DNA from: an uncultured Collinsella sp.
GTDB taxonomy: Bacteria; Actinomycetota; Coriobacteriia; Coriobacteriales; Coriobacteriaceae
Length of the DNA: 8,501 nucleotides
Assembly: GCA_900540095.1 (NCBI GenBank)
Contig: UQEO01000084.1
Coordinates: 1-8,501 of the forward strand
Reading direction: 5' to 3'
Part shown: positions 5,595 through 8,501 of the stretch, one piece after another
Layout: every line of letters starts with the position of its first letter
Position numbering within the stretch: position 1 is the stretch's first letter
Notes under the pieces: generated by a model
What the model saw: the letters and a program-made list of their open reading frames with translations, nothing else
What the model was told of the DNA's origin: nothing
Databases searched by the model: none
Position numbers and translations under genes: made by a program

Positions 5595-6635
5595 TTACAG
5601 CTCGACGAGCTGGCCGGTCTCGGCGGCCTCCTTGATAGCGTTAAGCAGCGTGAGCGTCTTGACGTTATCGGCGGGGGTCACGACGGGCTCGACCTCGCGG
5701 CGGACAACCTTCACAAAGTGCTTGAGCTGCATCTTGTGCGGCAGTGCCGGGTCGACGGCCGGAATCTCCATCTGCAGCGGCTTGTGCCAGTTAGAGGCGC
5801 CGTCGTAGGAGAACTGGTGCAGGCGGGGCAGCGACAGGGCGCCCTTAGTGCCGCCGATAAAGTAGGCGTCGGCGTCGAAGGGGCGGTACTGCGGATCCTC
5901 GCGAGCGGTGGCCTCCCAGTTCCAGGGGCTGGCGGTGGCGTCGGAGATGGTCATGCTTGCGAGCGCGCCATCGGCAAAACGGACGTTGACCACGGCGGAG
6001 TCCTCGGTCTCAAAACCGCGGGCGGCGCTGGACTGCATACCCTGGACGGCAACGGGCTCGCCCAGCAGGTAGCGGAGCAGGTCGACGTCGTGCACCAGGT
6101 TGACCAGGATCGGGCCGGCACCCTTCTTGCGGCGCCACTCGACATCGAAATACTCGTCGTTCTTATAGATCATGTAGTGGAAGCTCGACACGGTGAGCTT
6201 GCCCAGCTCGCCGGACTCGATGATCTCCTTGGCCTTGTTGACGAAGGGGTTGTGGCGACGGTGCTGGCCCACGAGCACGGGCACGCCGGCGGTCTCGGCC
6301 TCGGCAGCGAAAGCCTGGGCATCCTCCAGGTCGTTGGAGATCGGCTTTTCGACCAGCGGCACGATATTGCGCTTCACAGCCTCGCGAGCAACGCCCAGGT
6401 GCAGGTCGTTGGGGGTGGCGATAATGACGGCCTCGGGCTTGACCTCGTCCATCATCTGGGCGGGATCGGTGTAAAACGGCACGCCGGCGGCCTCGGCCGT
6501 GGCGCGGGCGCCCTCAAAGGCGTCGGCGATGGCGACGAGCTCGGCCTCGGGCTCCTCGGTGACAAAGCGGATGTGGTTGCGGCCCATGGCGCCGGCGCCG
6601 ATAACGGCAATGCGGACGGGGTTGAGCTCAGACAT
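5595..6635 (-). CDS. Gfo/Idh/MocA family NAD(P)-dependent oxidoreductase
   Basis: Complete 346-residue protein, normal for the family. The start is ATG at 6635-6633, with AAGGAG five bases upstream. The N-terminal Rossmann fold shows VRIAVIGAGAMGRNHIR (7-23, GxGxxG type), ATPNDLH (73-79) and the family's EKP triad (EKPISNDLEDA, 96-106, K97). The C-terminal alpha/beta domain carries GPILVNLVHDVDLLRYLLG (174-192) with the likely catalytic H182 and D185, as in inositol 2-dehydrogenase. Family members oxidise or reduce hydroxyl/keto groups on cyclitols, sugars and sugar derivatives in the cytosol using NAD(P). It is the last gene of the minus-strand operon behind an OFA transporter and an SDR enzyme, which suggests catabolism of an imported compound. 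The substrate cannot be assigned. A perfect palindrome lies in the 69-bp gap before its start. Confidence 0.93.
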   Translation of the reverse strand: MSELNPVRIAVIGAGAMGRNHIRFVTEEPEAELVAIADAFEGARATAEAAGVPFYTDPAQMMDEVKPEAVIIATPNDLHLGVAREAVKRNIVPLVEKPISNDLEDAQAFAAEAETAGVPVLVGQHRRHNPFVNKAKEIIESGELGKLTVSSFHYMIYKNDEYFDVEWRRKKGAGPILVNLVHDVDLLRYLLGEPVAVQGMQSSAARGFETEDSAVVNVRFADGALASMTISDATASPWNWEATAREDPQYRPFDADAYFIGGTKGALSLPRLHQFSYDGASNWHKPLQMEIPAVDPALPHKMQLKHFVKVVRREVEPVVTPADNVKTLTLLNAIKEAAETGQLVEL

Positions 6636-6665
6636 TTCGACTCCTTAATGGTGGTGGCGATGGAG

Positions 6666-6694
6666 TGTGACAAAGGGACAGTCCCTTTGTCACA
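6666..6694. repeat. Perfect 14-bp palindrome in the MFS-Gfo spacer
   Basis: TGTGACAAAGGGAC (6666-6679) and its exact reverse complement (6681-6694) are separated by a single A. In RNA this gives a hairpin 31 bases before the Gfo/Idh/MocA start codon and 11 bases past the MFS stop. No T-run follows on the minus strand, so it is not a simple terminator. A compact, perfect intergenic palindrome with a minimal loop resembles REP-type repeats mobilised by Y1 (RAYT) transposases, but no such transposase is in the window. Confidence 0.8.
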
Positions 6695-6704
6695 TTGGCA
6701 ATTG

Positions 6705-7961
6705 CTAAGCGGACTTCTTCTTGCTGTCGGAGACCATCATGTAGACGGTGAGCACGACGGCGATGGCGGCGATCACGATGGCGCCGTAGAAGGACTGCTG
6801 GTAGGCGGCGCTGCCAGCCTCGGCGTGATACAGCACGGCGGTGATGGGCTGGCTGATCCAGGTGGAGGCGGCGTAGCCCAAAAACATGATGCCGTAGTTG
6901 ACGCCGATGTTGCTGGTACCAAAGGCGCCACCGGTGAGCGGCGGGTAGATGACGAGCAGGGCGCCAAAGCTAAAGCCAAGCAGGGCGAGTGCGACAAAGA
7001 ACATGCTCTGCGTAAAGCTCATCGACATGATGACGAGCGCGACGATGGTGACGACAAGGCTGATGAGCAGCGACTTGTAGGCACCGAGCTTGTCGATGAT
7101 CTGACCAAAGGACAGACGGCCGACCAGGTTGGCGCAGGTGTTGACGGAGACGACCACACCGCCGAGGGCGACGGCTGCGGCGCTCGTGGGATCGGCGAAG
7201 AGCTGGACGGCGGCGATGGAGGCAACCTTGCCGACGAGCAGGGTGCCGGCGGTGGCGGCAAAGGCGAAGGTGACGATGAGGACCCAGAAGCGCGGGGTCT
7301 TGACCATCTCGTCCGGGGTGAGGTCGCCGAAGGTGCCGGCGTGCGCGCCGCCCTTGGGGGCCTCGAAGCCCTCGGGCAGCCAACCGGCTTCGGGAGCCTT
7401 CAGGAACAGGGCGGAGGCGGCGATCGTCACAAAGAAGATGACGCCGAGTGCCTTAAGGGCGCCAAAGATGCCCAGGCTCGGGATGAGCAGCGAGGCGAGC
7501 ACCGGGGACAGCACGGCGGGGCCGGCGGTCGAAGCAGCGAGGGTGATGCCAGAGGCGAGGCCCTTCTTGTCGATGAACCACTTTTGGCCGGTGGTGAGCG
7601 CCGGGTTGTAGCCCAGACCGTTGCCGATGGCGGCGACGAGCGAGAACCACAGGTAGAACTGCCACGGCTCGGTGACGGTGCCGGACATGAACCAGCCCAG
7701 GCCGTAGCACGCGGCGGCGGCGATCACGACGTTGCGCGGGCCGATCTTATCGGAGATGCGGCCGGCGAAGATGCCCGTCACGGCCATGATGGTCTGAAAG
7801 ACTGGGAAGGCCCAGGTAAGAGCGCTGGACCACCCGGGGTAGACGGCGAGCAGGTTCTTGCTCACGACGGAATACAGCGCGATGGAGCTGATGAAGAACA
7901 TGGTGACGCACGCGGCGGAAAGCACGACGGCGCGACCCTTGTTGGAGTTGGTGGAAGCCAT
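6705..7961 (-). CDS. OFA-type major facilitator superfamily transporter
   Basis: Complete 418-residue integral membrane protein with twelve hydrophobic segments (roughly residues 11-33, 47-67, 77-93, 101-118, 138-160, 165-187, 223-245, 260-280, 295-315, 318-340, 351-372, 389-410). The start is ATG at 7961-7959, with AGAAAGAG about five bases upstream. MFS motif A appears as GRISDKIGPRNVV (67-79) and, in the second half, GRLSFGQIIDKLG (281-293). The oxalate/formate antiporter (OFA) subgroup is indicated by AIGNGLGYNPALTTGQKWF (111-129) followed by DKKGLASGITLAAS, and by the central-loop APEAGWLPEG (189-198) and MVKTPRFW (219-226). OFA members move small carboxylates such as oxalate, formate or other monocarboxylates, usually by antiport or proton symport. 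Coupling with two dehydrogenases suggests uptake of their substrate; its identity is not readable. Confidence 0.92.
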   Translation of the reverse strand: MASTNSNKGRAVVLSAACVTMFFISSIALYSVVSKNLLAVYPGWSSALTWAFPVFQTIMAVTGIFAGRISDKIGPRNVVIAAAACYGLGWFMSGTVTEPWQFYLWFSLVAAIGNGLGYNPALTTGQKWFIDKKGLASGITLAASTAGPAVLSPVLASLLIPSLGIFGALKALGVIFFVTIAASALFLKAPEAGWLPEGFEAPKGGAHAGTFGDLTPDEMVKTPRFWVLIVTFAFAATAGTLLVGKVASIAAVQLFADPTSAAAVALGGVVVSVNTCANLVGRLSFGQIIDKLGAYKSLLISLVVTIVALVIMSMSFTQSMFFVALALLGFSFGALLVIYPPLTGGAFGTSNIGVNYGIMFLGYAASTWISQPITAVLYHAEAGSAAYQQSFYGAIVIAAIAVVLTVYMMVSDSKKKSA

Positions 7962-7984
7962 TGGACTCTTTCTAATCGATACGG

Positions 7985-8015
7985 GGGAGGAGCGGGCGTG
8001 TCCGCGGGACCTCCC
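7985..8015 (-). other. Intercistronic hairpin between SDR and MFS genes
   Basis: In the 66-bp spacer GGGAGG (7985-7990) pairs with CCTCCC (8010-8015), and inside it GCGG (7992-7995) pairs with CCGC (8002-8005). No T-tract follows on the minus strand. It could tune relative expression or mRNA stability within the operon; this is inference from structure only. Confidence 0.4.
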
Positions 8016-8027
8016 TGTCAGGTTGGT

Positions 8028-8501
8028 TTACTGGTCAGTCGGCTTGGCGACGCCGGACTCATCGGACCAGAGCTCGACACCCTTGTTCTTAAGGTAGTTG
8101 TCGGCATAGGCGCGACGGCCGCCGGGCTTGGCGGTGAGGTCGCCCATCATGTTGGAGAAGCCGCCGTCGACCTTGATGGCGTCGCCGGTGGTAAAGTCCG
8201 AGCGCTTGGACGCCAGGAACATGACGGCGTTGGCGATATCGCTGACCTCGCCGATGCGGCGCGTGGCGATCAGGCGGCTGCGGCTCTTTTCGACCTCGGG
8301 GTCGGCGTAGAAGTTGGCCGACATCGGGGTCTTAACGAAGCAGGGCTCGACGCAGTTGGAGCGGACGCCGTAGGGGCCCCACTCGGCGGCGAGCATCTTG
8401 GACATCATGTTGACGCCCGCCTTGGTGGAGCTGTACACGCCCGAGAACGTCTCGGGGGAGTGGCTGGGGGGGGGCGGGGCGGGCGCCAAGGTCGCCGCCG
8501 A
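8028..8501 (-). CDS. Short-chain dehydrogenase/reductase, C-terminal part
   Basis: Partial: 157 residues and the stop are visible, and the N-terminal cofactor-binding half lies beyond the right edge. The frame is open to the last base, so no start codon is claimed inside the window. The SDR active site YxxxK is clear (GVYSSTKAGV, visible residues 21-30, Y23 and K27). It is followed by LAAEWGPYGVRSNCVEP (the conserved helix and RxNxxxP-like strand), RRIGEVSDIANAVMFLAS and the usual closing TGDAIKVDGGFSN. A tail of about 34 residues past the normal SDR end is unusual. The stretch before the active site, APAPPPP, is encoded by C-rich repeats around nine consecutive G on the plus strand and lacks the serine expected about 13 residues before Y23. 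It is the first visible gene of the operon with the OFA transporter and the Gfo/Idh/MocA enzyme. Confidence 0.88.
   Translation of the reverse strand, partial: SAATLAPAPPPPSHSPETFSGVYSSTKAGVNMMSKMLAAEWGPYGVRSNCVEPCFVKTPMSANFYADPEVEKSRSRLIATRRIGEVSDIANAVMFLASKRSDFTTGDAIKVDGGFSNMMGDLTAKPGGRRAYADNYLKNKGVELWSDESGVAKPTDQ

Noticed and set aside
8028..8489. TTG at 8489 as the SDR start codon
   Set aside because: The frame stays open to the window edge and the visible part lacks the N-terminal Rossmann half, so the gene is cut by the window rather than starting here.
1..8501. CRISPR array, tRNA/rRNA genes, insertion sequence or phage genes
   Set aside because: No regularly spaced direct repeats, no cloverleaf-like or rRNA sequence and no transposase, integrase or phage protein motifs were found on either strand.

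Overview
The window is GC-rich bacterial chromosome with G/C-ending codons, good Shine-Dalgarno sequences and a standard set of housekeeping and carbohydrate genes. Codon style, the divergent RlmKL motif and the richness in intergenic inverted repeats suggest a gut Coriobacteriia member, most likely a Collinsella relative. This is inferred from reading the sequence; no search was run.

Layout. Positions 1-852 (minus) hold the first 284 codons of a THUMP/RNA methyltransferase of the RlmKL type, which runs off the left edge. Diverging from it at 928-1755 (plus) is a Cof-type HAD sugar-phosphate phosphatase, and the two genes appear to share an overlapping -10 region. A small transaldolase/fructose-6-phosphate-aldolase family gene follows at 1949-2653 (plus). 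It is followed by an unusually structured 383-bp gap with nested hairpins, a 19-bp direct repeat of the transaldolase 3' end, a strong plus-strand terminator and a 47-bp inverted-repeat pair. Tex, the RNA-binding transcription accessory protein, occupies 3037-5184 (minus). Upstream of tex, a 410-bp gap carries a second inverted-repeat pair (31 bp per arm) and the terminator of the next operon.

Positions 5595-8501 (minus) read as one operon transcribed right to left: an SDR oxidoreductase cut by the right edge, an OFA-type major facilitator transporter, and a Gfo/Idh/MocA dehydrogenase. Gaps are short and one terminator follows the last gene. One importer plus two NAD(P)-dependent dehydrogenases suggests uptake and oxidation of a small acid, cyclitol or sugar derivative. 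The substrate cannot be read from the sequence.

The genes themselves are ordinary. The parts most worth a second look are intergenic: two MITE-sized inverted-repeat pairs on either side of tex, each arm built as two conserved blocks around four variable bases; the hairpin-bearing segment behind the transaldolase, flanked by copies of that gene's own 3' end; and a perfect 14-bp palindrome inside the oxidoreductase operon. I found no RNA genes, CRISPR array, transposase gene or complete new system.
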